Of a stretch of DNA of 64,000 nt, positions 37,169-47,122 are shown in pieces. Below the pieces are notes generated by a model. That model had not been told where the DNA came from. It did no database searches and saw only the letters and a list, made by a program, of their open reading frames with translations. Numbering within the stretch: the stretch's first letter is position 1; every line of letters begins with the position of its first letter. Source of the DNA: Indolivaga macrotermitis (lineage in GTDB: Bacteria; Bacteroidota; Bacteroidia; Bacteroidales; Dysgonomonadaceae); contig NZ_FQUC01000004.1 in the NCBI RefSeq assembly GCF_900128985.1, positions 62,001-126,000 on the forward strand. The letters are read 5' to 3'. The translations under genes and the position numbers were made by a program.

Positions 37169-38233
37169 ATGAGACGACTACCTATATATTTTCTTATAGA
37201 CGTATCCGAATCAATGATCGGAGAGCCTCTTTCTCACGTACAAAACGGTGTGGAAACCATTATACAGGAACTTCGTACCGACCCTTATGCCTTAGAGACT
37301 GTTTACCTGTCTATTATAGCATTTGCAGGCAGAGCTAAGAAACTCTGCTCGATGCAGGAGCTGTCGAGCTTCTACCCTCCCCGACTACCTATCGGTGGCG
37401 GAACATCGTTGGGTAATGCGCTCAACTTTTTGATGAATGATATAGATTCGACCATTCAGCGTACTACAGCAGACACCAAAGGCGACTGGAAACCTATCGT
37501 CTTCTTATTTACAGATGGTGCACCGACCGATGATACTACAGCGGCATTCGAACGTTGGAACAACAAGTACAAAGGTAGTGCCAACCTCATAGCCATTTCT
37601 ATCGGGGATAATATGGACACTGCAGTTTTAAAAGAAATCTCGGAAAATGTACTCCAACTGAAAGATACGGACGAAGTATCATTCAAAGCTTTTTTCAAGT
37701 GGGTTACAGCCTCTATCAAAACAACCAGTGTCAGTATTGCCAGCCTCAACAGCGACGATCTGAAACTGGCTCCATTCTCGGACGATTTCCTGACTAAGAT
37801 AGAACAGGAAATGAGTATGCCGATCAAAGTAGACGAAAACTTTGCCGTAATCCTCGGTAAATGCCAGAATACCAAACAACCTTACCTGTTGAAATACCAG
37901 AAAAGGGTAGATAAAGATGACTTTTCGTATTTGACCCGCGTCGGAGGACGGCATTTCAAATTCGTAGGGGCATATCCTATCGATAATAGCTACTTCGAAA
38001 TGGTTGACGGCTATGCCAACGGAAACCTCACCGGAAAACGCATTAATACGAGTGAGTTGGTTGGATTTCCATCCTGCCCTTGTTGTGCCAATCAGGTAGC
38101 CATAGGCTTATGTATGTGCGGCAATATTATGTGTGTCGGTAACGAACAAACCAGTACATGTCCTTGGTGTGGTGTACAACTCTCATTCAAAGAATCGGGC
38201 GGAGGTATGGATATCGGACGTACACGGGGGTAA
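37169..38233 (+). CDS. TerY-like VWA protein 3 with C-terminal zinc ribbon
   Basis: Protein of 354 aa: VWA domain (1-about 200), a linking domain of about 90 residues, then a TerY-C zinc-ribbon end. The first MIDAS motif reads DVSESMIGEP: DxSxS is kept with Glu in place of Gly. Thr in GGTSLGNAL and Asp in FTDGAPTDD are present. The C-terminal Cys pairs are CPCC, MCGNIMC and CPWC (about 300-345). This third copy resembles the full-length TerY of other Ter systems, whereas the first two lack the ribbon. Confidence 0.93.
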   Translation: MRRLPIYFLIDVSESMIGEPLSHVQNGVETIIQELRTDPYALETVYLSIIAFAGRAKKLCSMQELSSFYPPRLPIGGGTSLGNALNFLMNDIDSTIQRTTADTKGDWKPIVFLFTDGAPTDDTTAAFERWNNKYKGSANLIAISIGDNMDTAVLKEISENVLQLKDTDEVSFKAFFKWVTASIKTTSVSIASLNSDDLKLAPFSDDFLTKIEQEMSMPIKVDENFAVILGKCQNTKQPYLLKYQKRVDKDDFSYLTRVGGRHFKFVGAYPIDNSYFEMVDGYANGNLTGKRINTSELVGFPSCPCCANQVAIGLCMCGNIMCVGNEQTSTCPWCGVQLSFKESGGGMDIGRTRG

Positions 38234-38260
38234 ACGCTACAATTTATTATTGAACAGATT

Positions 38261-39814
38261 ATGAATTTCAACGATATAGTACCTTATTTAGATCCGGCTG
38301 ATAAAGAAGAATCCCTGAAAGAATTTTTCGGGAGGGAAGACATTAAATCATTCCTTTCAGAAAAATGGAAAGAATATACGGATACGGAAGTCACTTTACC
38401 TAAAGATACAGATGAGCAGCCATTATCCGTACAACCGGAAGAAATACAAACAGTAACGAATCCTGAAACACCTGTCGATATGCCATTTATCCCTTCTATA
38501 CCAGATGACGAAGAAACAAGAGCACGTTATCAATCTCTGTTTTCGGAAACCAGACACGAGATGTTTAGCCGGAAACTAAAAGGTACACATATCCAATTCC
38601 AGAACGGAAAAGTCAACCAGCCATATCAGATGTTACTCGATGTTATGGATCTGGGTATGCCTGAGGTAGGCAGGTTAGAGTTTATCGGTTTAAATGAAAT
38701 CGGACTGAATTTCAATCCCGAGACCTGTTTGGTAGAAGGTATTCCTACGACATCCGGTGACTTTAAAATAAAACTCCAATGTTATCTTCAAGATTGGAAG
38801 GAAGGTGATCCTGTGTTCGAAAAACCCGTAACATTGATAATCAACCCCGATCCCCGGGCATTATGGAACAGTATCCCTACCCCGGAAGACATCCCTTATT
38901 ACAAACCCGATTCGGATTGTAAATATGTAAAAATTGGACGAACAAAAGGATTTTTGGGAATGGGTGCCGAAAACCGTAAAGATATGGTTGCCGCAAGCCA
39001 ACGTGGACGTTCACATGCTCACGAAGGTAAACCGAGGGATGACGATTTCAGTATAATCCATAATGATAATACCGAATGGTATACGGCAATAGTAGCCGAC
39101 GGAGCAGGCTCTGCCGAATATTCGAGAAAAGGTTCGGAGATTGCCTGCCGGACTGTATCCGAAGTATGTGATACGCATCTGACAAAGTATAGCAAAGAAA
39201 TAGACGAACTTATCAAAGATTTCGATAGAGATAACTCGGATAGTAAACGTAAAAAACTGGGTGACGCTTTATACAATATACTCGGATCGGCTGTTTTCAA
39301 AGCATATAAAAATATCGAACAGGAAGCCGTCGGTAATGATGCCCAATTGAAAGACTATTCAACGACCCTGTTAGTCGCCCTTTCTAAAAAATATAAATTC
39401 GGATGGTTTGTCGCTACATTCTGGGTAGGTGATGGTGGTATCGGAATATACAACAAAGAAACCGGATACCTGAAAATCATGGGAGAACCTGACGGTGGAG
39501 ATTTTGCCGGCCAGACACGTTTCCTGACAATGGGTGAGGTAATGCAACCCACCGAGATTTACAAGCGGTTGCGGTTCGAAATTGTCGAAGATTTTACAGC
39601 ATTGGTATTAATGACTGACGGTGTAACAGACCCTAAGTTCGAGACTGATTCGAATTTACAGAAACCCGAGAAATGGGATGCACTGTGGAAAGATATCACC
39701 TCGAAAGTAGAATTGACGGATGACAATGAAGCATCTGCCCAACAGTTACTCAAGTGGCTCGACTTCTGGTCACCCGGAAACCACGACGACCGTACTATTG
39801 CGATTATATACTAA
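38261..39814 (+). CDS. PP2C-type phosphatase with Ig-like N-terminal part
   Basis: Serine/threonine phosphatase of the Ter island, likely reversing the kinase encoded next. Protein of 517 aa. PP2C metal-site motifs: VADGAGSAEYSRKGSEIA, WVGDGGIGIYN, LMTDGVTDPKFE and NHDDRTIAIIY. The N-terminal 210 residues are not part of the phosphatase; VEGIPTTSGDFKIKLQCYLQ with the preceding NFNPETCL resembles a putative Ig-like domain. No membrane segment. Gap to kinase is 42 bases. Confidence 0.92.
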   Translation: MNFNDIVPYLDPADKEESLKEFFGREDIKSFLSEKWKEYTDTEVTLPKDTDEQPLSVQPEEIQTVTNPETPVDMPFIPSIPDDEETRARYQSLFSETRHEMFSRKLKGTHIQFQNGKVNQPYQMLLDVMDLGMPEVGRLEFIGLNEIGLNFNPETCLVEGIPTTSGDFKIKLQCYLQDWKEGDPVFEKPVTLIINPDPRALWNSIPTPEDIPYYKPDSDCKYVKIGRTKGFLGMGAENRKDMVAASQRGRSHAHEGKPRDDDFSIIHNDNTEWYTAIVADGAGSAEYSRKGSEIACRTVSEVCDTHLTKYSKEIDELIKDFDRDNSDSKRKKLGDALYNILGSAVFKAYKNIEQEAVGNDAQLKDYSTTLLVALSKKYKFGWFVATFWVGDGGIGIYNKETGYLKIMGEPDGGDFAGQTRFLTMGEVMQPTEIYKRLRFEIVEDFTALVLMTDGVTDPKFETDSNLQKPEKWDALWKDITSKVELTDDNEASAQQLLKWLDFWSPGNHDDRTIAIIY

Positions 39815-39856
39815 AAAAGTTTCAACCCTTTTTTATTACTTCAGTAAGACTAAGAG

Positions 39857-41356
39857 ATGAGTGCTAAAACAATTACACTAAAAGCGAGCGACGGCTCTAC
39901 TGTCGAATTTGTTGATGAAATAATCGGATCGGGGGGAATGAAAGATGTTTATTTCAGCCCCGACAAATCCTACGTAGTCGGTTTCTTCCGCGATAAGCAG
40001 GACTTTAATGCAAAAGACCGCCTACAAACCATTACCGGAATATACCGCGAACGGATATTCTCGCAACAGGGCGGCGACTATTGGAAAGACCTTTTCTGCT
40101 GGCCTACCAAAATTGTAGAACATAAAGGGAAACTGGGCTTGGTATGCCCTACATATCAGGCATGCTTTTTCTTTAAATATGGTTCGATAAATAATGATTT
40201 TCTCGGAATCAAAGGAAAAGAAAAGGAAGGTAAATGGTTTGCTTCGGCCAAAAACCAAAACAAGTTTCTCGCTCCCGAAGAGAGAGGTGACTGGTTTAAA
40301 TACCTACAGATATGTATCCGTGTAAGCCGTGCTGTAAAACGCATGCATGCAGCAGGGTTGGCTCACTCAGACTTGTCTTATAAGAATGTATTGATAGACC
40401 CTACCTCCGGACGGGCTGCCATTATAGATATCGACGGGCTGGTTGTTCCAGGTAAGTTTGCACCTGACGTATTGGGTACGCCCGATTTTATCGCGCCTGA
40501 GGTTATTATGACCCAGCACCTGAAAATGGATGACCCTAACCGTAAACTGCCCAATATTCCAACCGACCGTCATGCACTGGCCGTTATGATATATATGTAT
40601 CTCCTTTACAGACATCCATTACGGGGAGGCAAAGTAAATGCAATGGAAGCCAGTAAAGACGAAGAACTTTCGATGGGCGAAAAAGCATTATTTATTGAAC
40701 ACCCCACCGATGCTTCGAACCGTGTGAAGCCGGCTCAATTACAAGACAGCCAGCTACCACAGGCCGATCCTGTCAAAATACCGTACACTGTATGCGGCCC
40801 TTATCTGAAAGAACTATTCGACAGGGCATTTATAAATGGATTACATAATCCGAATGTGCGCCCTACCGCTAATGAATGGGAAGATGCTCTACTGAAGACT
40901 GTCGACCTGGTTCAACCTTGCCAAAACCCCAAATGCTGGCATAAGTGGTTCGTATTCGATAACAGTACCAAGCCGAAGTGTCCGTTCTGCGGTACAGATT
41001 ATAAGGGGCAATTGCCGATACTCAACTTATACTCGCCCCGACAGGAAGGGACATTCACTCCGGACAATTACCGTTTGATGGTGTATAACAACCAGTATCT
41101 GTACCCGTGGCACGCCAACCGCAACGTATGGCCTAACGAACGGTTAGCTGAAGAAGATAAAAAACCTGTGGGCTATTTTGTTTTCCACCAAAACAAATGG
41201 CTACTGATCAACCAGCGGTTGACTGATCTGGAAGATAAAACCGAAGGTAAAAAGATCGGCTTCGGGGAGGCAGTCGAGCTAACTGATAATAAGCAAATAC
41301 TTTTATCGAAAGAAGATGGCGGCAGGTTGATTGTCGTACAAATGGTAAACAACTAA
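39857..41356 (+). CDS. Ter-island protein kinase with zinc ribbon
   Basis: Eukaryotic-like kinase, 499 aa, cytoplasmic. Gly-rich loop IGSGGMKDVYF; catalytic loop HSDLSYKNVLID with Asp172 (HSD in place of HRD); DID in place of DFG (AIIDIDGLVV); activation segment GTPDFIAPEV. A zinc-ribbon segment follows the kinase domain (CQNPKCWHKWF and KCPFCG), then a C-terminal beta-rich part. Together with TerY and PP2C it forms the TerY-P triad. Substitution of HRD and DFG suggests altered but probably retained activity. Confidence 0.9.
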   Translation: MSAKTITLKASDGSTVEFVDEIIGSGGMKDVYFSPDKSYVVGFFRDKQDFNAKDRLQTITGIYRERIFSQQGGDYWKDLFCWPTKIVEHKGKLGLVCPTYQACFFFKYGSINNDFLGIKGKEKEGKWFASAKNQNKFLAPEERGDWFKYLQICIRVSRAVKRMHAAGLAHSDLSYKNVLIDPTSGRAAIIDIDGLVVPGKFAPDVLGTPDFIAPEVIMTQHLKMDDPNRKLPNIPTDRHALAVMIYMYLLYRHPLRGGKVNAMEASKDEELSMGEKALFIEHPTDASNRVKPAQLQDSQLPQADPVKIPYTVCGPYLKELFDRAFINGLHNPNVRPTANEWEDALLKTVDLVQPCQNPKCWHKWFVFDNSTKPKCPFCGTDYKGQLPILNLYSPRQEGTFTPDNYRLMVYNNQYLYPWHANRNVWPNERLAEEDKKPVGYFVFHQNKWLLINQRLTDLEDKTEGKKIGFGEAVELTDNKQILLSKEDGGRLIVVQMVNN

Positions 41357-41371
41357 AGTTTTCTGGTTATT

Positions 41372-42046
41372 ATGATAAAGCATATTTCTTTCGATCTGTG
41401 GATGACATTGATACAATCCCATCCCGAATTTAAACTGAAACGCGCACAGCTTATTGCTGATATGTTCGGGATAAAGGATAAAGAAGCTAAAGACATAGAC
41501 TCTTTTGTTCGCTCTGTAGATAAAGTTTTCGACCGGAAGAATATGATCAGCGGACAGAAGCTGTCTGCCAATGTCATGTACTGCAAAGTCTTGCAAAAGG
41601 TAGTACCCGACGCACAGGCTGTAACATTGGATAATGCTATCGAACTCAGGAAAAAATCGGATGAATTGTTTATCGAATATCCACCGGTTTTCCTCAATGA
41701 AAATATTCCACACATATTATCCGAATTAAAGAAAGACGGGTATACCATCAACCTGTCGAGCAATACAGGTTTTATCGAGGGAGATATTTTACGCCCTACC
41801 CTGAGCCGGATGGGTATTATCGATTATTTCGATTTTCTGGTTTTTTCGGACGAAATCAATGCATCCAAACCTTCGTCTTATTTTTTCCAGACAGTATTTG
41901 AAAATGCACATGTAGATAAACACGAAATATTGCATATAGGAGATAATCCTAAAGCGGATTATCAAGGCGCTAAAAGCTTTGGTTTCGACGCATTACTGAT
42001 CACTAACAATAATTATACAATTGATGATGTCAAACGAAAGTTATAA
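41372..42046 (+). CDS. HAD-superfamily hydrolase
   Basis: Protein of 224 aa. HAD motifs: I, FDLWMTLI (the second Asp of DxD is replaced by Trp); II, LSSNTGF; III, Lys in INASKPSSYFF; IV, HIGDNPKADYQGA. HAD enzymes accompany PRTases in the nucleoside-like metabolite branch of Ter systems. Overlaps the next gene by about 23 bases, showing translational coupling. Substrate unknown; loss of the acid/base Asp in motif I may shift activity. Confidence 0.9.
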   Translation: MIKHISFDLWMTLIQSHPEFKLKRAQLIADMFGIKDKEAKDIDSFVRSVDKVFDRKNMISGQKLSANVMYCKVLQKVVPDAQAVTLDNAIELRKKSDELFIEYPPVFLNENIPHILSELKKDGYTINLSSNTGFIEGDILRPTLSRMGIIDYFDFLVFSDEINASKPSSYFFQTVFENAHVDKHEILHIGDNPKADYQGAKSFGFDALLITNNNYTIDDVKRKL

Positions 42047-42872
42047 GGGTAAAATAACTCATTATAGCGGATTTCTAATTGAGAACAATGACGATTTCGG
42101 ATTCTCTGCCGACGATTATTCCAAGTTCAAACACGGAGCAGAAAATATAGCACGGAAATTCGGGTATGAACTGGCCGAACGCTTTATAAGAGATTGTTTT
42201 AAAGATTCATATACAGGCAAGCAAATTGTGATTGTGCCTAGCGCTTATTCGTATATTCCTACGGCATCGTTTTTCATGATGCGCTACTTTGTACAAAGGC
42301 TGAATATGTATCTGTACGAAAACGGATTCCCTGTAGTACAGGAAACCAAGATTGTCCGTTCTGTTACTTACCGCGAAGATTATGGCGAAATGTCTGCCGA
42401 AGACAGATACAATCTTATCAGTGGAGATAAATTCCATATAGATAAGACATTTCTCGGTGATAAAGTACTACTCTTTCTTGATGATATTAAAATCACCGGA
42501 ACGCATGAGCGTATCATAATTAAGATGCTAAATGAATACGGCATATCTAATGATTCGTACATGCTCTATTTTGCAGAACTAGTCAATCAGGATATATCAC
42601 CCAAATTCGAAAATTACCTGAATAACCATAGTGTATCCGGTCTCGATGACATCGAGAAAATAATCACAGGTGAGGATTTCACATTCAATACCCGGGTAGT
42701 CAAATATATACTGAATGCATCTCCCGAAAAGTTCGATCAGTTCATTGAAAGACGTACCCCTAAATTTGTTTCTCAACTGTTATTTAACAGTATAGGCAAC
42801 GAATATTATAAGTTCGACAGTTATATCCGGAATATAAATAAATTAAAGGAGTTAACATCTATAAACATTTAA
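42024..42872 (+). CDS. Phosphoribosyltransferase-like protein of the Ter island
   Basis: Protein of about 282 aa. The PRPP-binding loop is recognisable in VLLFLDDIKITGTHE, where two acidic residues precede TGT. The N-terminal part has IVIVPSAYSYIPTASF. The C-terminal third is helical and unassigned. PRTases of this type are part of predicted nucleoside-like metabolite synthesis in Ter clusters. ATG 42024 or 42027 may be the start, both inside the end of the HAD gene. It closes the island; 42873-43043 is AT-rich with a TATTTTTG box at 42984. Confidence 0.8.
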   Translation: MMSNESYKGKITHYSGFLIENNDDFGFSADDYSKFKHGAENIARKFGYELAERFIRDCFKDSYTGKQIVIVPSAYSYIPTASFFMMRYFVQRLNMYLYENGFPVVQETKIVRSVTYREDYGEMSAEDRYNLISGDKFHIDKTFLGDKVLLFLDDIKITGTHERIIIKMLNEYGISNDSYMLYFAELVNQDISPKFENYLNNHSVSGLDDIEKIITGEDFTFNTRVVKYILNASPEKFDQFIERRTPKFVSQLLFNSIGNEYYKFDSYIRNINKLKELTSINI

Positions 42873-43043
42873 AACAGACATAAAAGAAGGTAGATCTAAT
42901 AAATAAGAGCAGAATAAACCTATCGATCTCGAATTAATCTTAATTTTATTCGGAAGATATTCCGATTTATATCTTTTTATTTTTATTTTTGTAATTGGTA
43001 TATTTAATATTCACATTTTAGAACAACCTAAAGTTTACAACAA

Positions 43044-43325
43044 ATGGCTAGTAGAACTTCGTACACTTATCAAAAGGAGCTACTCAACCGACTTAAAGAA
43101 ACCCTTGAAGTCTTCAGAGAAGATATGTCTAATGTTGCGCGTAATTATAAAAATTCCGTACAAAGTTTACATGATAATGACGGATTAATGGATGAAGCAT
43201 ATGACGAATACTACGTTAACTATCTGAATCCTACGGTCGAAATCTTAAACAGTATCTTAGAAAGGATCGATACTGAAGATGTTGCGTTCATTGAAAAAGA
43301 AATCAACTTCTTATCTAGCAGATAA
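43044..43325 (+). CDS. Small helical protein, unknown
   Basis: Not recognised. Protein of 93 aa, acidic, predicted helical (KELLNRLKETLEVFREDMSN), with a short aromatic YDEYYVNYLNP in the middle that could be a turn between two helices. It starts a four-gene set with two HU-like proteins and two membrane LysM-like proteins, at 17 bases from the next gene. A structural or partner role is possible but not shown. Confidence 0.7.
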   Translation: MASRTSYTYQKELLNRLKETLEVFREDMSNVARNYKNSVQSLHDNDGLMDEAYDEYYVNYLNPTVEILNSILERIDTEDVAFIEKEINFLSSR

Positions 43326-43342
43326 GCTAATAACTGATTGTA

Positions 43343-43591
43343 ATGGATAATAAATTGTGCGAATCGATTCAGAAAAATCTGGAAGCACAAGGAATTTCTC
43401 TTTCGGATCAGGAAATTAAAAACCTGTACATCTCAACTGTTCAGAAACTGTACGATCTGACAGATGAAGGAGAAGTTATAGACATTCCTGATTTCGGGTC
43501 TTTCTGGAAGAAAAAAACAGAACAGGCTTCGGTTAGTCTTTTTTCTCCTAAAAAAAGACTAACTGATCGTATAAATAAAGAAGATGAATAA
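43343..43591 (+). CDS. Short HU-like protein
   Basis: Protein of 82 aa. The order of helices followed by a beta segment (DIPDFGSFWKKK) is that of the HU/IHF fold of Bacteroidetes, with the conserved GSF turn. The beta-arm is short compared with canonical HU (about 90 aa), so DNA binding is uncertain. It overlaps the next gene by 8 bases, which suggests coupled synthesis with the HU/LysM fusion protein. Confidence 0.7.
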   Translation: MDNKLCESIQKNLEAQGISLSDQEIKNLYISTVQKLYDLTDEGEVIDIPDFGSFWKKKTEQASVSLFSPKKRLTDRINKEDE

Positions 43592-44444
43592 GCAAACAGT
43601 ACATACCAAATTAAGTGAGGCTGTATCCGGAGAAACCCGGTCGGAGCTGAGCGTTGCAGATGCTTTCATCAAAGAACTATTCAATGAGGTTGAAAAAGAA
43701 CTGATCGCTAACTCTTTCATTAAAATAGAAGGGTTAGGATTGTTACGTGTTATAAAAAGCGGAGAAAACAAACGGATTTTATATCTTGGCAGCAATACGC
43801 GTCTCGAAGGAGAGATTGATCTGACAGTTGTCAATAAACATACACATACAACAGAAGCTATCGGCGATAATATAAGCTTCGACTCAGATTCTTATAATGA
43901 TAAAGGAGCAGATGAACTCTTCGAAAGCTTCGAAGAGCGTTATCCTCAACATAATCAGTCAAAAAACCTGCCACAGGGTGAACCCCGGAAAAACGTTCAG
44001 AATTCTGAATATACATATATCGCTAACCGCAAAATGAACCTGATAAAAACATGTATCATTGCACTGGCTATTTTATTACTGGCTAGTGTCGGATATATAC
44101 TTATATCGGGAGCATCATCGAAACCTGACGAGAAGAGCCTGAGGGATATTGGTTTTAGAGATATTGAGAACACCGATACTTTGGCTTTCAACAAAATGGT
44201 AGTACCTCAGGTAGATGTCTCTCTTCAGTATATTGCGAGAATATATTACGGCGACGAAATATACTGGCCTTATGTCTTTATAGCTAATAAGGACGCGGCA
44301 AATAAAAATCTGGTAGTCAGAGGTGGTACCGTTATCAGAATTCCACGTATATCGGTCGACTTAGCTGATCTGCACGACGGAAAGCTCAAGACTTCTCTAA
44401 AAAGCCTTGCCACAGACATCATCAAGGTCGAGCGTAACGATTAG
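43584..44444 (+). CDS. HU-like domain / membrane segment / LysM-like protein
   Basis: Protein of 286 aa with an unusual order. An HU-like N-terminal region (about 1-85; VADAFIKELFNEVEKELIAN, KIEGLGLLRV) lies before a charged linker, a membrane helix near 155-175 (CIIALAILLLASVGYILISG) and a LysM-like C-terminal part (VSLQYIARIYYGDEIYWPYV, GTVIRIP). This predicts a cytoplasmic nucleic-acid-like domain and a periplasmic peptidoglycan-binding domain in one chain. The next gene encodes a second LysM-like membrane protein. Confidence 0.75.
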   Translation: MNKQTVHTKLSEAVSGETRSELSVADAFIKELFNEVEKELIANSFIKIEGLGLLRVIKSGENKRILYLGSNTRLEGEIDLTVVNKHTHTTEAIGDNISFDSDSYNDKGADELFESFEERYPQHNQSKNLPQGEPRKNVQNSEYTYIANRKMNLIKTCIIALAILLLASVGYILISGASSKPDEKSLRDIGFRDIENTDTLAFNKMVVPQVDVSLQYIARIYYGDEIYWPYVFIANKDAANKNLVVRGGTVIRIPRISVDLADLHDGKLKTSLKSLATDIIKVERND

Positions 44445-44550
44445 CCCGTCTGAATCTGCTTTCAAGTATTCAGGCAAAGCAATAAAGGCCAGAACCGGAG
44501 TACGTTCCTAACAACAACAAAACCATTTTCTTACTACTTTATACATCTTT

Positions 44551-45015
44551 ATGAGCAGAAGATCCTCTAAAAAGAAAGCGAACCTAAAGCATATTTATAT
44601 ACTCCTATTTGTAGTAGGTGTTCTTGGTGCAGGTTATTATTATATAGAAAAAACAGAAAAGGAAACTCCACAGAACTACATTCCCGCACCGTTGACCGGA
44701 GAAGTTGGCAGTCCCCAATATACACTTGTTGAAAATAGTGATTCGGCTAATTATGAAGCGTCTGTAATATATAACGAGAATATAGGAATAAATGATGTAG
44801 CGGAAACCTTTTATCAGAATTCAGCTTTCTGGCCTTATATCTATCTGGAAAACAAAGATCAGATAACCAACCCCTTAAATATACCGAAAGGCATAGTATT
44901 AAAAATACCACGCCTTTCTGCTAAATCTATCAATATTAAGGATGACAAAAGCATCAACCGAGCTAAACAACTCGCAGACAGCATCCTAAGTAAGTCTACC
45001 GGAGAAGTATATTAA
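44551..45015 (+). CDS. Membrane-anchored LysM-like protein
   Basis: Protein of 154 aa with a basic N-terminus ([14 protein letters not shown]), one membrane helix ([19 protein letters not shown]) and a periplasmic LysM-like domain ([34 protein letters not shown]). The [10 protein letters not shown] block matches YWPYVFIANK of the previous protein, showing these are related domains. Its last 20 bases overlap the end of hisS on the other strand. Confidence 0.75.
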   Translation: MSRRSSKKKANLKHIYILLFVVGVLGAGYYYIEKTEKETPQNYIPAPLTGEVGSPQYTLVENSDSANYEASVIYNENIGINDVAETFYQNSAFWPYIYLENKDQITNPLNIPKGIVLKIPRLSAKSINIKDDKSINRAKQLADSILSKSTGEVY

Positions 45016-46357
45016 TACATTCATCTGCACTAAGCAATTGTTGCTCGCCAGTATGCATATTTTTCAGCATTATCTTTTGTGCATTCTTTTCATCTTCTCC
45101 AACAATAGCTACATAAGGAATATTATTAGAGTCAGCGTATGACATTTGTTTTTTCATCTTAGCCGATTCAGGATAAAGCTCTGTCGAAATACCGGACAAA
45201 CGAAAACGGTTAATAACCGGCAATATATAGTCAGCCTCAGCCTCTCCGAAATTCACAAACAAAACTTTAGTTCCCTGTACCGAATCTTTCGGATAAAGAT
45301 CCAGTTGATTCAACACATCGAATATACGATCGGCTCCGAATGAGATACCGACACCCGAAACACCCGGTAGCCCGAATATCCCTGTCAGGTTATCGTAGCG
45401 TCCTCCGCCTGTAATACTTCCTATTTGTACATCAAGAGCTTTTACTTCTATAATAGCTCCTGTGTAATAATTCAATCCACGGGCAAGAGTCAAATCCAAT
45501 TCCAGATCGGATTTCAGATCAAGTAACTCCGTTTTAGACAGTATAAATTCCAGTTCTTCGACACCTTTCAATCCGGTCTCTGATACAGCCAAACTGCTTT
45601 TCAATGTTTCCAGTTTCTGCTTATTTGTTCCTTCTAAAAGGATTATAGGCTGGAGTTTATCTATTGCATCCTGAGAAATACCTTTCGATTGAAGTTCTTC
45701 ATTTACCTTTTCCAGGCCGATTTTATCGAGCTTATCTATAGCTACTGTTATATCAACCACTTTCTCGGGTGCACCTATGATCTCAGCAATCCCCGACAGT
45801 ATCTTCCGGTTGTTCAGCTTAATAGAAACACGAATCCCGAAACGGCCGAAAACCTCATTGATAATCTGAATAAGTTCTACCTCGTTCAACAATGAGTCGG
45901 AACCTACCACATCGGCATCACATTGAAAGAACTCGCGGTAACGGCCTTTCTGCGGACGGTCGGCACGCCAAACGGGTTGAATCTGATAACGTTTGAATGG
46001 GAATGATATTTCATTTCGATGCATCACCACATAACGGGCAAAAGGAACTGTAAGGTCGTAACGAAGACCTTTTTCGCATGCCTTTACTGCAAACTTATTG
46101 GAGTTTTTCTGCAGTAATTCTTCATCTTCAAAGCCTGCCAGAACATCGCCTGAATTCAGAATCTTAAACAGTAGCTTATCTCCCTCTTCGCCGTACTTAC
46201 CCATCAGGGTAGAAAGGCTTTCCATTGCGGGAGTTTCTATCTGTTTGTATCCAAATAGGTTGTATACACTTCTGATAGTATCAAAAATATAATTGCGCTT
46301 AGCCATTTCTTCGGGCGAAAAATCACGCGTTCCTTTTACGATTGAAGGTTTTTGCAT
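44996..46357 (-). CDS. hisS: Histidyl-tRNA synthetase
   Basis: Charges tRNA-His; class II synthetase, 453 aa. Motifs seen: [18 protein letters not shown], motif 2 ([12 protein letters not shown]), [12 protein letters not shown], the histidine-specific [27 protein letters not shown] and a C-terminal anticodon-binding domain ([12 protein letters not shown]). Start at 46357 is the family start. It converges on the LysM-like gene with a 20-base overlap of 3' ends. Confidence 0.97.
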   Translation of the reverse strand: MQKPSIVKGTRDFSPEEMAKRNYIFDTIRSVYNLFGYKQIETPAMESLSTLMGKYGEEGDKLLFKILNSGDVLAGFEDEELLQKNSNKFAVKACEKGLRYDLTVPFARYVVMHRNEISFPFKRYQIQPVWRADRPQKGRYREFFQCDADVVGSDSLLNEVELIQIINEVFGRFGIRVSIKLNNRKILSGIAEIIGAPEKVVDITVAIDKLDKIGLEKVNEELQSKGISQDAIDKLQPIILLEGTNKQKLETLKSSLAVSETGLKGVEELEFILSKTELLDLKSDLELDLTLARGLNYYTGAIIEVKALDVQIGSITGGGRYDNLTGIFGLPGVSGVGISFGADRIFDVLNQLDLYPKDSVQGTKVLFVNFGEAEADYILPVINRFRLSGISTELYPESAKMKKQMSYADSNNIPYVAIVGEDEKNAQKIMLKNMHTGEQQLLSADECINILLR

Positions 46358-46459
46358 CGTTTCTTTAATGTATCTTGATTTAGTAGTGCAAAGGTAAATA
46401 ATTTGTTCTTAAGACGCAGGACTTTTCGTTATTTTGCCCGGATAAATACCCGAATTTGT

Positions 46460-47122
46460 CTAAAATGACTGAATACGGTCCGATTCATATATCGAAACGC
46501 CAGATTGAGACTGTTCCGACACGATCATCATTGTCTTAGCTACCTGCCAGGCTTCTACCGGACGGTATTTCTTTGCTGCACCGAGCATTAGGAACGAGAA
46601 TCCCCTCATCAAATATTCGCTGAGCTTCTCTCCTAAACGGAATTCATCTCTTTTACCCAAGAGCAATGACGGACGGAATATACTTACCGATTCTATGCCT
46701 GTATTTCGTATAGCATCTTCACACTCTCCCTTAGTCCGGTTATAAAAAATAGAAGATGAAGCCTTCGACCCGATAGCCGTAATAATCAAATACTGATGCA
46801 CACTATTCGCTTTTGCCAATTCGGCAAAGCGAACCGGATATTCGTAATCGACCTTCCGGAAAGCGGCCTGCGATCCTGCTTTTTTTATAGTAGTGCCTAA
46901 GCAGCAAAATAACGCATCACCCTTCACCAGATGCTTGAATGTCGCGGGATTATCGAAATCCACGATATGCTGTTTCAACCTCGGATGAGTTTTATCGAGC
47001 GGCTTCCTCACAAATATATTTACCTCGTCATACATACCACTATCAAGCAGCATATCAAGCAAAAAACCTCCGACTAATCCGGAGGCTCCTAACAATATAG
47101 CAGTTTTAGTTTCTTTATTCAT
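46460..47122 (-). CDS. NAD(P)-binding oxidoreductase, HTATIP2/NmrA-like
   Basis: Short Rossmann-fold protein of 220 aa. Nucleotide motif GASGLVGGFLLDML near the N-terminus, CLGTTIKKAGS, KVDYEYPVRFAELA and YNRTKGECEDAI with a YxxxK-like arrangement, then IFRPSLLLGKR. Similar small reductases are annotated as semialdehyde-dehydrogenase-like or nucleoside-diphosphate-sugar epimerase-like. Substrate unknown. It overlaps the upstream oxidoreductase gene by 8 bases and is probably co-transcribed with it. Confidence 0.85.
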   Translation of the reverse strand: MNKETKTAILLGASGLVGGFLLDMLLDSGMYDEVNIFVRKPLDKTHPRLKQHIVDFDNPATFKHLVKGDALFCCLGTTIKKAGSQAAFRKVDYEYPVRFAELAKANSVHQYLIITAIGSKASSSIFYNRTKGECEDAIRNTGIESVSIFRPSLLLGKRDEFRLGEKLSEYLMRGFSFLMLGAAKKYRPVEAWQVAKTMMIVSEQSQSGVSIYESDRIQSF

